A stretch of DNA of 64,000 nucleotides from positions 1-64,000 of the forward strand of contig JBCBJX010000001.1 of NCBI GenBank assembly GCA_038522735.1. Reading direction: 5' to 3'. The notes under the pieces were generated by a model. It was not told the DNA's origin. It saw nothing but the letters and a program-made list of their open reading frames with translations, and made no database searches. The stretch is from JBCBJX01 sp038522735 (GTDB lineage: Bacteria > Pseudomonadota > Alphaproteobacteria > Caulobacterales > Parvularculaceae). Below are positions 1 through 8,258 of this stretch, piece after piece (the stretch's first letter is position 1; each line of letters opens with the position of its first letter). The translations under genes were made by a program, and so were the position numbers.

Positions 1-130
1 CGCCTTCTCCTGAGAATGGCGTTTACGGATAAACTGACCTATCTGCGGGGCGACGGCTTCACAGACCTCTTGAACCGGAAAATCGCTTTACCTTTCGGTA
101 CTTACGGGGATTTTCAGGAAAAATTCGAGA

Positions 131-217
131 TGGTGCCCAGGAGAGGACTCGAACCTCCACGTCCGTACGGACACCAGCACCTGAAGCTGGCGCGTCTACC
201 AATTCCGCCACCTGGGC
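131..217 (-). tRNA. tRNA-Leu (anticodon CAG)
   Basis: Read on the minus strand, this begins GCCCAGGTGGCGG and ends CCTGGGC-A-CCA, so the 7-bp acceptor stem closes perfectly and the CCA tail is encoded. The anticodon stem CCAGC/GCTGG encloses the loop TTCAGGT, giving anticodon CAG. A long variable arm (GTGTCCGTACGGACGTG) marks a class II tRNA, as expected for leucine, and the T-arm GGTTCGAGTCC is intact. It decodes CUG, a heavily used codon in a genome of this base composition. Confidence 0.97.
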
Positions 218-236
218 AGGTCTTGCGGGAGCGCAG

Positions 237-265
237 CGTCTACGGGCCGGGCCGGGCCAAGTCAA
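237..265 (-). promoter_or_regulatory. Promoter of tRNA-Leu
   Basis: On the minus strand there is a -35 box TTGACT (265 to 260), a spacer of exactly 17 bases and a -10-like TAGACG (242 to 237). This places transcription start about 13 bases upstream of the mature tRNA 5' end. The -35 matches the sigma-70 consensus at five of six positions; the -10 is weaker. It is the only good promoter-like sequence in the short interval upstream of the tRNA. Confidence 0.6.
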
Positions 266-358
266 CGGATTTGCAGCCTCGGAGGGCCGCCTCAGGTCGC
301 ATTGCTCCCCCTCGGCGATTGGCCTAACTCCCGCCTACTCTGCAGGAGGATGCGCGCG

Positions 359-1336
359 ATGGCGGACAGGTTGACGACGGTTTTCGGCGGCTCGGGCTTC
401 GTCGGACGCAATGTGGTGCGAGAGCTGGCGAAACGAGGCGACCGCGTCCGCGTCGCCGTGCGCCGGCCGCATCTCGCCCATCACCTGAAGCCTCTCGGCG
501 TCGTCGGCCAGATCCAGCTGATGCAGGCGAACGTGCGCAACCGGCCGTCGGTCGAAAAGGCGCTGGATGGCGCGGATGCGTGCGTCTACCTGCCGGGCGT
601 TCTCGCCTCCCAGGGCCGCCAGACCTTCAAAGCGGTTCAGGAAGAGGGCGCGAGAACCGTCGCGGAGGCCGCCGCGGCGGCGGGCGTCGAGCTCTATGTC
701 CACATGTCCGCCATCGGCGCGGACGCGACCTCCAAGAGCGAGTACGCCCGCACGAAGGCCGCAGGCGAGCGCTCCGTGTGCGCTGCGATGCCGGAGGCGA
801 CGATCATCCGCCCCTCCATCGTCTTCGGGGAGGGCGACGGCTTCTTCAACCGCTTCGCGGCGATGGCCCGTTTCGCACCGGCGCTGCCCGCCATCGGCGG
901 TGGCAAGACGCGCTTCCAGCCCGTCTATGTGGACGATGTGGCCGACGCGATCTGCGAGGCGCTCGACCGCGCCGAGGCCCGCGGCGCGACCTACGAGCTT
1001 GGCGGACCGGCGGTTTACACCTTCAATGAGCTGATGAAGCTGATGATGGAGGTGATCGGCCGCAAGCGCCTGCTCGCGCCGATCCCTTTTCCGATCGCCG
1101 GGCTGATGGGCCTTGCTGGAGAGATTTCAGGCGCCCTCCCGTTCATCGACCCCTTTCTCACCCGCGATCAGGTGGAGCTTCTGAAATCGGACAATATCGT
1201 CGGCGCGAGCGGCGATGAGGGCGTGCTGACGACCCAGGATCTCGGGATCACGCCTGAAAGCGTCGAGGCGATTATCCCGACGTATCTCGAGCGGTACCGG
1301 AAATACGGCCAGTTCGCGGATCGCCCGGCGGCCTGA
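359..1336 (+). CDS. Complex I NDUFA9-like NAD(P)-binding protein
   Basis: This is a 325-residue extended short-chain dehydrogenase-like protein. The N-terminal Rossmann motif reads FGGSGFVGRNVV, followed by a basic stretch (VRVAVRRPH) typical of NADPH binding. The overall pattern, including YVDDVADA and YELGGP, matches the NDUFA9/39-kDa complex I subunit family common in alphaproteobacteria, where it acts as a complex I assembly or accessory factor, or as a general NAD(P)H-binding protein. The ATG at 359 is preferred over upstream in-frame starts because AGGAGG lies about 9 bases before it; an ATG at 350 overlaps that site. It stands alone between the tRNA and convergent genes. Confidence 0.8.
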   Translation: MADRLTTVFGGSGFVGRNVVRELAKRGDRVRVAVRRPHLAHHLKPLGVVGQIQLMQANVRNRPSVEKALDGADACVYLPGVLASQGRQTFKAVQEEGARTVAEAAAAAGVELYVHMSAIGADATSKSEYARTKAAGERSVCAAMPEATIIRPSIVFGEGDGFFNRFAAMARFAPALPAIGGGKTRFQPVYVDDVADAICEALDRAEARGATYELGGPAVYTFNELMKLMMEVIGRKRLLAPIPFPIAGLMGLAGEISGALPFIDPFLTRDQVELLKSDNIVGASGDEGVLTTQDLGITPESVEAIIPTYLERYRKYGQFADRPAA

Positions 1337-1449
1337 CGCGGCCGGAACCGGAGCACGCGGGGCTGGGCGACGGCGCAGATGCGTCATGGCGTCGATAAAG
1401 TCCGCTCCGGCGAGCGCTACGCCCTCGGCGTCATCTTCCACGACGCGCC

Positions 1450-3030
1450 CTAGCGCTGATAGCCCGTGCGTTTGGTCCAGTTCACCGCATAAAGATCGAA
1501 GCGCCGGTCATTGAGGTTGCGAACCGCCCCCGACTGGCGGCTCGTCAGAAGGTCCTGCAGCGACAGGTCGGCGATGGCGATCGTCTCAGTGTTCGCAGGC
1601 GTGTCCGCGGCGACGCCGTCTCGCGAGAATGCGAAATCCGAGGGCGTAAGGATGCAGCTTTCCGCATAGTGAATGTCCATATTCTCGACGTTCGGCAGGT
1701 TGCCGACGACGCCGGATAGGACGACGTAGCACTGGTTCTCCACCGCTCGCGCCTGGCAGCAGTATCGCACTCGCATATAGCCGCGGCGTTCATCCGTACA
1801 GAACGGCACGAACAGGAGGAGCGCGCCCTGATCCACGAGGTGGCGCGCGATTTCCGGGTACTCGGAATCATAACAGATCATCACGCCCACGGGGCCGCAG
1901 TCGGTCGGGATGATGGCGCAGCCTTCCCCGCCCTTGATGTTCCACCAGCGCCGCTCCGAGGGGGTGATGTGCAGCTTCTCCTGGGTGTGGACCGCGCCGT
2001 CGCGCAGGAAGACGCAGGAGATGTTGCGGATGTCGCCGTTCTCCATCGCCGTCGGATGCGAGCCGCCGATGATGTTGACATTGTAGGAAACGGCGAGGTT
2101 CTCCATGAACGCCCGGAAGCGCTCCGTATACTCTGCGATCTTCGCGATCGCAGGCGCCGGGGCGAGCTTTTCCGTTTCCAGCGAAAGAAGCTGCAGGGTG
2201 AAGAGCTCCGGAAACACGACGAAATCGGCGTGATAGTCGGCGGCGACGTCGACGAAGTATTCAATCTGGCCTTCAAATTCCTCGACAGTTTCAATGCGCC
2301 GCATTTGGAACTGCACGGTCGCGACGCGCACGCTCTGAGGGAGGCGCCGGTCAGGCCGCGTCGTCTTCACCTCGTTCGCGTCCGGGGCGAGCGGGTTGCG
2401 CCAGAACATGAGCGCCGCATAGCCGTCGGAGGCTTTATCCGTTGGGAGATAATTCGGCATGACGCCGACGGGCTCGAAACCCTGGTTCATCTGGAAATTG
2501 ATCACCGGGTCGCGGATTTCCTTCTCGACGACGGCGTCGAGGTAATCCTTCGGGTCCGGAAACTCCGCAGCGCGCTTGGCGAAACCCGGCATGCGGCCGC
2601 CGAAAACAACGCCTGTCAGCTCCCAGGACTGGCAAAGCTCGCGCCGCACCTTGTAAAAGCGCTGGCCGATGCGGAGACGCCGGTAGGCCGGATCGACCGA
2701 GACCTCCATCCCGTAAAGAACGTCTCCCTCCGGATCATGGCGCGCGGCGAACCCGCCGCCGGTGATTTCCGACCAGGAATGGGGCGCGAAAGCGATTTCC
2801 TGATTGATAATGAAAGTGCCGCAGTAGCCGACCACCGCGCCTTCGAACTCGGCGACGAACTGCCCGTCGGGAAAGGCGTTGATCTGTCCACGGATTTGAT
2901 CGGCGCTGAAATCGTCCTCGTCGCCATAGACACGGCGGGACAGGGCGGCGACAGCCTCCGCATCGTCGATGGACGCGTTGCGGATGACGAGTTTTGCTTT
3001 GGTGTCGCTCACGCGGGTCCCCTCGGACAT
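1450..3030 (-). CDS. GNAT acetyltransferase / carbon-nitrogen hydrolase fusion
   Basis: This 526-residue protein has two modules. Residues about 10-215 form a GNAT N-acetyltransferase domain, with the acetyl-CoA loop region around YRRLRIGQRFYK. Residues about 235-520 form a nitrilase-superfamily amidohydrolase with the full catalytic triad: Glu in FPELFTL, Lys in EKLHITPSE and Cys in MICYDSEYPE. The frame runs further upstream into the next gene, but the ATG at 3030 (MSEGTRVSD) clears that overlap. The fused architecture recurs in proteobacteria, but I do not know its substrate. The Ser/Thr dehydratase lies 46 bases upstream on the same strand, so the two may be co-transcribed. Confidence 0.85.
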   Translation of the reverse strand: MSEGTRVSDTKAKLVIRNASIDDAEAVAALSRRVYGDEDDFSADQIRGQINAFPDGQFVAEFEGAVVGYCGTFIINQEIAFAPHSWSEITGGGFAARHDPEGDVLYGMEVSVDPAYRRLRIGQRFYKVRRELCQSWELTGVVFGGRMPGFAKRAAEFPDPKDYLDAVVEKEIRDPVINFQMNQGFEPVGVMPNYLPTDKASDGYAALMFWRNPLAPDANEVKTTRPDRRLPQSVRVATVQFQMRRIETVEEFEGQIEYFVDVAADYHADFVVFPELFTLQLLSLETEKLAPAPAIAKIAEYTERFRAFMENLAVSYNVNIIGGSHPTAMENGDIRNISCVFLRDGAVHTQEKLHITPSERRWWNIKGGEGCAIIPTDCGPVGVMICYDSEYPEIARHLVDQGALLLFVPFCTDERRGYMRVRYCCQARAVENQCYVVLSGVVGNLPNVENMDIHYAESCILTPSDFAFSRDGVAADTPANTETIAIADLSLQDLLTSRQSGAVRNLNDRRFDLYAVNWTKRTGYQR

Positions 3031-3076
3031 TGCATCGCGCAGACATAACGCCCTGACGGAAAAGGCCAAACGGCCT

Positions 3077-4081
3077 TCAAAGACGCTCGACGAAACCGAG
3101 GGCCCGCTCGAAGACCGGCGCGTCCACATTGCCGCCCGAAAGCGTCGCGGCGACGGTTTTGCCGCGCACGTCCGCCTTGCCGAGGAGGAGCGCGGCGAGG
3201 GCGACGGCGCCGCCGGGCTCGACGACAAGCTTCAGATGCCGCCAGGCCCAGGCCATGGCGTGCAGAACCTCGTCCTCGGAGACGGCGAAGCCTGCTTTCA
3301 CGTGGCTCTGGAGGATCGGCAGCGTGAGCTTGCCGGGCGTGGGCGTCGCGATGGCGTCGCAGATCGTCTTCTGGGTGATGTCCGCATGGCGGCGCTCACC
3401 GGTCGCGATGGAGGCCCAGCTTTCATCAAAGCCCTTCGGCTCGGCGATCCACACCTCCGTCGAAGGGGACGCCGCGCCGAGGAGGGTCGCGCACCCCGCC
3501 GTCATGCCTCCGCCGCCGCAGCAGATGAGGAAGGCGTCGAGGGAGACGCCGAGGCCGGCGAGGTCTTCCAGCGTTTCGAGCGCCAGCGTCCCCTGACCTT
3601 CGATGATGTCCGGATGATCGTAAGAGGGGGCGAGGGCGAGACCGCGCTCCGCCGCGATCGGGCGGCCGATCTTCTCCCGGTCCTCCGAGTACCGATCATA
3701 AGTGATGATCTCCGCGCCGAGCCGCTTCACCTTTTCGGTCTTCGTCGCCGGCGCGTCCTCCGGCATGACGATAACGGCCGGCACGCCGAGGAGCGTCGCC
3801 GCTCGGGCGACCCCCTGGGCGTGGTTGCCGGAGGACCAGGCGAGAACGCCGCGATGGCGCTCATCTTCCGTCAGTTGGGACAGCCGATTGTAGGCGCCGC
3901 GGAATTTGAACGAGCCGCAGTGCTGCAGCACCTCGGCCTTCAGAAACACCCGCCCGCCCGTAATCTCGTTCAGAAAGTCGTTCTCAACGAGCGGCGTGCG
4001 GACGGCGACGCCGGCGATGCGGCGCGCGGCGGCGCGCACGCCGTCGGCGGTGATGGGGCGGAAATCGTCCTCATGGGACAT
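3077..4081 (-). CDS. Threonine/serine dehydratase (PLP fold type II)
   Basis: This is a PLP-dependent enzyme of the serine/threonine dehydratase (serine racemase) family, expected to deaminate threonine or serine to the 2-oxo acid. The PLP lysine lies in GSFKFRGAYN, the substrate loop is SSGNHAQGVA, and the glycine-rich phosphate loop is CCGGGGMTAG. About 334 residues with no C-terminal ACT domain argue for a catabolic or racemase-like enzyme rather than feedback-regulated IlvA. The ATG at 4081 (MSHEDDF) is preferred; an in-frame start at 4105 would add eight residues. It probably forms an operon with the downstream GNAT/nitrilase gene. Confidence 0.85.
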   Translation of the reverse strand: MSHEDDFRPITADGVRAAARRIAGVAVRTPLVENDFLNEITGGRVFLKAEVLQHCGSFKFRGAYNRLSQLTEDERHRGVLAWSSGNHAQGVARAATLLGVPAVIVMPEDAPATKTEKVKRLGAEIITYDRYSEDREKIGRPIAAERGLALAPSYDHPDIIEGQGTLALETLEDLAGLGVSLDAFLICCGGGGMTAGCATLLGAASPSTEVWIAEPKGFDESWASIATGERRHADITQKTICDAIATPTPGKLTLPILQSHVKAGFAVSEDEVLHAMAWAWRHLKLVVEPGGAVALAALLLGKADVRGKTVAATLSGGNVDAPVFERALGFVERL

Positions 4082-4174
4082 GGGCGGACCTGCGGGGCTC
4101 AACACGACGGAGGAGAGCGCGTGACCGGTAAAGGCGGCGTTAGTGTGGTTGAGTTTGGGCGGGTGCGGGAAACC

Positions 4175-4552
4175 TCAGGCCGGCTGCCAAAGCTCGATCT
4201 TCACCCCGCCCGGGGCGTCCACCCAGCCGAAGCGGCCGATCCCGTCCATCTCTTCGGTTTTGTCGTGGACGGAGCAGCCTTTGGTGCGGAGGTCGGCGAG
4301 CATGGCGTCGAGATCATCGACGATGAAGTTCACCATGAAAGGCTCGCTTGAGGGTTCGAAATAGGACGTATCTTGATCGAAGAGGCCGACAATGGTCGCG
4401 TGGTCCCGCGCACCGTCGGCGGATTTCCACGGGAAGACGGCGCCGTCGAAGCCCTCGCCCTTCTCGATCCCGAGATTGTCCTTCAGCCAGGCCTGCATTT
4501 CTGTTGGCTGGGTCTTGAAAAAAACGCCGCCGATCCCGAGCACCTTCGCCAT
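4175..4552 (-). CDS. VOC-superfamily protein (glyoxalase-like)
   Basis: This 125-residue single-domain protein has the paired beta-alpha-beta-beta-beta modules of the vicinal oxygen chelate superfamily. It begins MAKVLGIGGVFFKT and ends with the typical GVKIELWQPA strand, whose Glu is a usual metal ligand. The family covers glyoxalases, dioxygenases and antibiotic-binding proteins, and the substrate cannot be assigned. It ends 93 bases before the dehydratase start and follows uppP by 18 bases on the same strand. Confidence 0.75.
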   Translation of the reverse strand: MAKVLGIGGVFFKTQPTEMQAWLKDNLGIEKGEGFDGAVFPWKSADGARDHATIVGLFDQDTSYFEPSSEPFMVNFIVDDLDAMLADLRTKGCSVHDKTEEMDGIGRFGWVDAPGGVKIELWQPA

Positions 4553-4570
4553 TCCCGCCCTCCCTGACGG

Positions 4571-5380
4571 CTACGCCTGTTGAGCCAACCACCAGAAGAG
4601 CGCGCCGCCAAGGGCGAAGCGGTAGAGGACGAAGGGAAGGAAGCTGGTCGCCTTCGCCATCTTGAGGAAAAGGTGGATGACGAGGAGAGCCGTCGCGCAC
4701 GAGAGCCCGGCGACGATGAGGGCGTCCGTCAGGGTTCCGGGAGCGCCCTCCTCCAGGATCTGCAGAAAGGCGTAAGCGCCGAGCACCATGATCGCCGGGA
4801 TCGCCATCAGCATGGAGAAGCGCGCCGCCTCCTCCCGCTTGAAACCGAGCGCCCGGGCGGCGGTGATGGTGACGCCTGCGCGGCTCGCGCCGGGGATGAG
4901 CGCTGTCGCCTGGGCGAGGCCCATGAGCGCCGCCGTTCCCCAGCCGACATCGGAGACGGACTTGAGGCGCCGGCCGAACTGATCCGCCAGATAGAGAAAG
5001 ACCGCGAAGATGATGGTCGACCAGGCGATCACCCGCGGCGAGCGGAGATCGTCTAGGAGGTCGAGGGCCGCGAGGCCGAGGGCGGCGAGCACCATCGGGA
5101 CGGTGGCAAGCGACAGGAGCGCGAAGAGCTTGCCGCCGGGGGTCCATTTGAGCCGCACCGCGTCGAACGCGCCGACCGTCAGCAGCTTCGTTTCAGAGCG
5201 AAAATAGAGAAGCACCGCCGCTAGCGTTCCCACATGGGCGGCGACGTCGATCAGCGGCCCCTGATCCTCCCAGCCGGGCGCGACCGCCGGGGCGAGAATG
5301 AGGTGCGCCGAAGAGGAGATCGGCAGGAACTCGGTGATCCCCTGGACGATGGCGAGGACGATGAGCTGGACGAGGGGCAT
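4571..5380 (-). CDS. uppP: Undecaprenyl-diphosphate phosphatase
   Basis: This inner-membrane phosphatase converts undecaprenyl diphosphate to the monophosphate lipid carrier used for peptidoglycan and polysaccharide export; overproduction of the family gives bacitracin resistance. The 269 residues match family length. The first signature QGITEFLPISSSAHL lies at residues about 14-28 and the second, PGASRAGVT, near 163-171; together they form the active site. About eight hydrophobic segments are visible. The glycan locus at 35-46 kb would depend on the same lipid carrier. Confidence 0.93.
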   Translation of the reverse strand: MPLVQLIVLAIVQGITEFLPISSSAHLILAPAVAPGWEDQGPLIDVAAHVGTLAAVLLYFRSETKLLTVGAFDAVRLKWTPGGKLFALLSLATVPMVLAALGLAALDLLDDLRSPRVIAWSTIIFAVFLYLADQFGRRLKSVSDVGWGTAALMGLAQATALIPGASRAGVTITAARALGFKREEAARFSMLMAIPAIMVLGAYAFLQILEEGAPGTLTDALIVAGLSCATALLVIHLFLKMAKATSFLPFVLYRFALGGALFWWLAQQA

Positions 5381-5468
5381 GGAGGGCTCCGGCAGACTGA
5401 GGCGGCCATAGCGCGCCCGCGCGCAGAAGTCGCGCCGCCCGGTCGCCGTGGCTTTCTATCTCGAAGCA

Positions 5469-6776
5469 ATGACCGATCAGCGCGACTTTTTTGAGCCTGG
5501 CCATGCGCCCGAGGACCGGACCGAACCGCCAGCGCCGCCCGCCGGGACCGGCGGGTTCGATCAGCACGCCGCGCCGCCGACGCGGGAAGCGGGCCTGCAA
5601 CGCCTTGCGGACTTCGTTCCCAGCACCGGGCGCGCGTACGCAAGCGAGCGGAACCACGACTACGGGCCGGGCCGTCGGGCGAACATATCCGGGCTCTCGC
5701 CCTACACGCGCCGCCGCCTGGTGACGGAAGACGAGATCGTGCGGGCGACGCTCGATCGCTGGGCGCTCTCGACGACGGAGAAGTTCGTGCAGGAAGTTTG
5801 CTGGCGGACCTATTGGAAAGGCTGGCTGGAGCGCCGCCCGTCAGCGTGGACGGATTATCAGGCGGAGCTGCGGGCCGACGCCCAGCAGCTGGAGAAGGAG
5901 GCCGGCCTGCGCTCCGCCTACGAAGACGCTGTCGCGGGGCGCGCCGGGATCGAGGGCTTCGACGATTGGGCGCGCGAACTTGTCGAGACCGGCTATCTCC
6001 ACAACCACGCGCGCATGTGGTTCGCCTCGATCTGGGTGTTCACGCTCAGGCTGCCATGGTCCCTCGGCGCGGATTTCTTTCTCCGCCACCTTCTCGACGG
6101 CGATCCGGCTTCCAACACCCTCGGCTGGAAATGGATCGCAGGCCTGCAGACCCTCGGCAAGAACTATGTCGCCCGCGCCTCGAATATCCGAAAGTACACG
6201 GACGGCCGGTTCGCGCCGCAAGGGCTGAACGAGACCGCATCACCCCTCGATGGCGCGGTGCACAGAAAAGCCGCGCCGGCGCCGCAGAGCGACCCGATAG
6301 ACCCGGACGCGCCGACGCTTCTTCTCGTGACGGACGAAGACGGACGGCCGGAGGAGACGCCGCTCTCAGGCGTCCGCCCCCTCGCTATCGCCGGTCTCCG
6401 CGCGAGCGCCCCGCCCTCGCCCTTCGATTGGGCCGACCCCCCTCGCGCCTTCGCCGAGGGCGCCGTCGTCGACGCCCTCGACCGCGCCGCAGCCGCCTTC
6501 GACGCGCCGAGCGAGGGCGTTCTTTCGACAGACCGCATTGGAGAACGCGCCCGCGCCCTCGGCGCGCAGCAGGTCGCAGTCGCCTGGACACCGGTCGGCG
6601 CGACCGCAGACCGCGTTTCAGCGCTAGCTCGCAGCCTCGCGCCGCACAACATCCGCCTCGTCCGGCGGCTGCGGGACTGGGACGCCGCCTTCTGGCCCCA
6701 TGCGGCGAAAGGGTTCTTCGGTCTGAAAAAACAGATCCCGGACGTTCTGCGCGCGCTCGGCGTCGGCGGGGGGTGA
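5469..6776 (+). CDS. Photolyase/cryptochrome-like flavoprotein, permuted domain order
   Basis: The N-terminal about 260 residues are a photolyase FAD-binding helical domain: NISGLSPYTRRRL, EKFVQEVCWRTYWKGWLE, YLHNHARMWFASIWVFTL, and NTLGWKWIAGLQTLGKNYVA. A canonical photolyase has its alpha/beta antenna domain before this, but here the protein starts almost directly with the helical part. Residues about 285-435 instead look like that antenna domain, opening with a strand TLLLVTDEDGRPEETPL and ending GFFGLKKQIPDVLRALG, close to the usual linker. I read this as a circularly permuted layout. Repair activity is inferred only. The ATG at 5469 is chosen; a GTG at 5448 is possible. Confidence 0.75.
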   Translation: MTDQRDFFEPGHAPEDRTEPPAPPAGTGGFDQHAAPPTREAGLQRLADFVPSTGRAYASERNHDYGPGRRANISGLSPYTRRRLVTEDEIVRATLDRWALSTTEKFVQEVCWRTYWKGWLERRPSAWTDYQAELRADAQQLEKEAGLRSAYEDAVAGRAGIEGFDDWARELVETGYLHNHARMWFASIWVFTLRLPWSLGADFFLRHLLDGDPASNTLGWKWIAGLQTLGKNYVARASNIRKYTDGRFAPQGLNETASPLDGAVHRKAAPAPQSDPIDPDAPTLLLVTDEDGRPEETPLSGVRPLAIAGLRASAPPSPFDWADPPRAFAEGAVVDALDRAAAAFDAPSEGVLSTDRIGERARALGAQQVAVAWTPVGATADRVSALARSLAPHNIRLVRRLRDWDAAFWPHAAKGFFGLKKQIPDVLRALGVGGG

Positions 6777-6883
6777 TCCGCAGACGCGAATTGCTGCAGC
6801 GCAGAAGATCGCCTGCAGCGCGGATCGGTGGACGCCGGGCCCGCGCGCCCCGATATTCGCCGCGAGACCATCAGGACGCGCCC

Positions 6884-8251
6884 ATGACCTATGACGCAGA
6901 GCCCGGCCGGGACGCGCCGACCTCCGACGCCGGGAGCGGTTCCCGCGCGCCGCTCCTCTTCCAACGCCGGTTCGGGCCGCTGACGGCGTCCTTCGTCATG
7001 GGCGCCTTTACCGACAACATGCTGAAGCAGGTGCTGATCATCGGCATCCCCTACGGCGTCCTGACGATACCCTTTCTATCGCGCGAGGCGGCGGGCCCAG
7101 TTCTCGGGGCGTGTTACCCCCTCGGCATCTTCCTCTTTTCCCCGCTCGCCGGGCAGATCGCGGACCGGTTTCCGAAATCGTCCCTCATCCGCATCATCAA
7201 GCTTGTCGAGGCGGGACTGATGCTGCTCGCCGCCGTCGGGTTCATTTTAAAGAGCGGGGCTATCCTCTTCTTCGCCCTTGTCGCGATGGGCGCGCAGACG
7301 GCCTTCTTCAATCCCGTTCGCCACGCCTGCATGCCGCAACTTCTGAAGCCGGACGAACTCGTGCGCGGCAACGGATACGCGAATGCGGGGTTGTTCCTCG
7401 CCATCCTGTCGGCGATCGCTCTCGGCTCGTGGCTGGGGGATACGGACGAAGGCGTCCGCGCGGCGGCGCTGACCCTCGCCGTCGTCGGGATCGGGGGGTG
7501 GCTCATGGCCCGGCTCGTACCTTCTTTGCCCGCAGGGGATCCGTCGCTCCGCATCCGGTATAATCCGCTGCCGCAGCTCGTCACCATGACCCACCTCGTC
7601 GCCGCCGCGCCCGGGGTGTCGCGGCCGATGTTCGGGGTCGCGCTCTTCTGGATGCAGGGCGCGGCGGTCACGGTCCTGCTCCCCTATCTCATCCGCGACG
7701 TCGCCGGCGCCGACAGCGCCGTCGTCGCCATCGTCATGGCGCTTTCGGCGGTGGGGATGGCGGTCGGCTCGTTCGCCGCGGGCGTTCTCGTCCGGTCTCG
7801 GTCGGGCTTCGGGGTCGCAGCCTTCGGCCTCGCCGCAGCCACCGTCGCGGCGGTCGATCTTTATCTCCTGAACGCGTCGCTGACACCCAATGCGGCATGC
7901 ATTGCGGACGCCGCGGCCTGCACGAAACTCGGCGATTTTCTCGCAACGCCTGTCGGCATGCATATCGTGATCGCCGCAGCCGCCTCATCGACCGCCCTCG
8001 CGCTCTTCTACACGCCGATGATCGCGGCGGTGCAGCGGCGCGCGACGGAGAACCGCCGCGCCCAGATCATGTCCGCGGCGAACCTTCTGAACGCGGGCTT
8101 TGCAATGATCGGCGCTTTTTCGATGCAGGCGTTCACCCGGCCGGGCGCAGAGCCGGAAACGTACTTCCTCGTCGTCGCCGCAGCGCAGCTCCTGATCGTT
8201 GCATACATGGCGCATCGCAAGCGCGTCGCGCCGGAGGGCGAACCGGTCTAG
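6884..8251 (+). CDS. MFS transporter, LplT-like
   Basis: This is a 455-residue major facilitator with about 12 hydrophobic segments. FTDNMLKQVLIIGIPYG near residue 42 and FFNPVRHACMPQL near 141 are characteristic of the LplT lysophospholipid flippase branch, which imports lysophospholipids for re-acylation, although no acyltransferase/acyl-ACP synthetase partner is fused or adjacent here. A longer frame runs through from 5798, but its first part is a shadow of the photolyase-like gene; the ATG at 6884 follows that gene by 107 bases. Substrate is inferred from family resemblance only. Confidence 0.75.
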   Translation: MTYDAEPGRDAPTSDAGSGSRAPLLFQRRFGPLTASFVMGAFTDNMLKQVLIIGIPYGVLTIPFLSREAAGPVLGACYPLGIFLFSPLAGQIADRFPKSSLIRIIKLVEAGLMLLAAVGFILKSGAILFFALVAMGAQTAFFNPVRHACMPQLLKPDELVRGNGYANAGLFLAILSAIALGSWLGDTDEGVRAAALTLAVVGIGGWLMARLVPSLPAGDPSLRIRYNPLPQLVTMTHLVAAAPGVSRPMFGVALFWMQGAAVTVLLPYLIRDVAGADSAVVAIVMALSAVGMAVGSFAAGVLVRSRSGFGVAAFGLAAATVAAVDLYLLNASLTPNAACIADAAACTKLGDFLATPVGMHIVIAAAASSTALALFYTPMIAAVQRRATENRRAQIMSAANLLNAGFAMIGAFSMQAFTRPGAEPETYFLVVAAAQLLIVAYMAHRKRVAPEGEPV

Positions 8252-8258
8252 AGCAGGC

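Noticed and set aside
1..130. Possible gene fragment or tRNA terminator at the window edge
   Set aside because: Frames here run through the tRNA and show no protein motif. A short T-rich stretch downstream of the tRNA has no convincing hairpin.
5798..6883. N-terminal 362 codons of an 817-codon frame ending with the MFS gene
   Set aside because: This part overlaps the photolyase-like gene in another frame. The real MFS start is the ATG at 6884.
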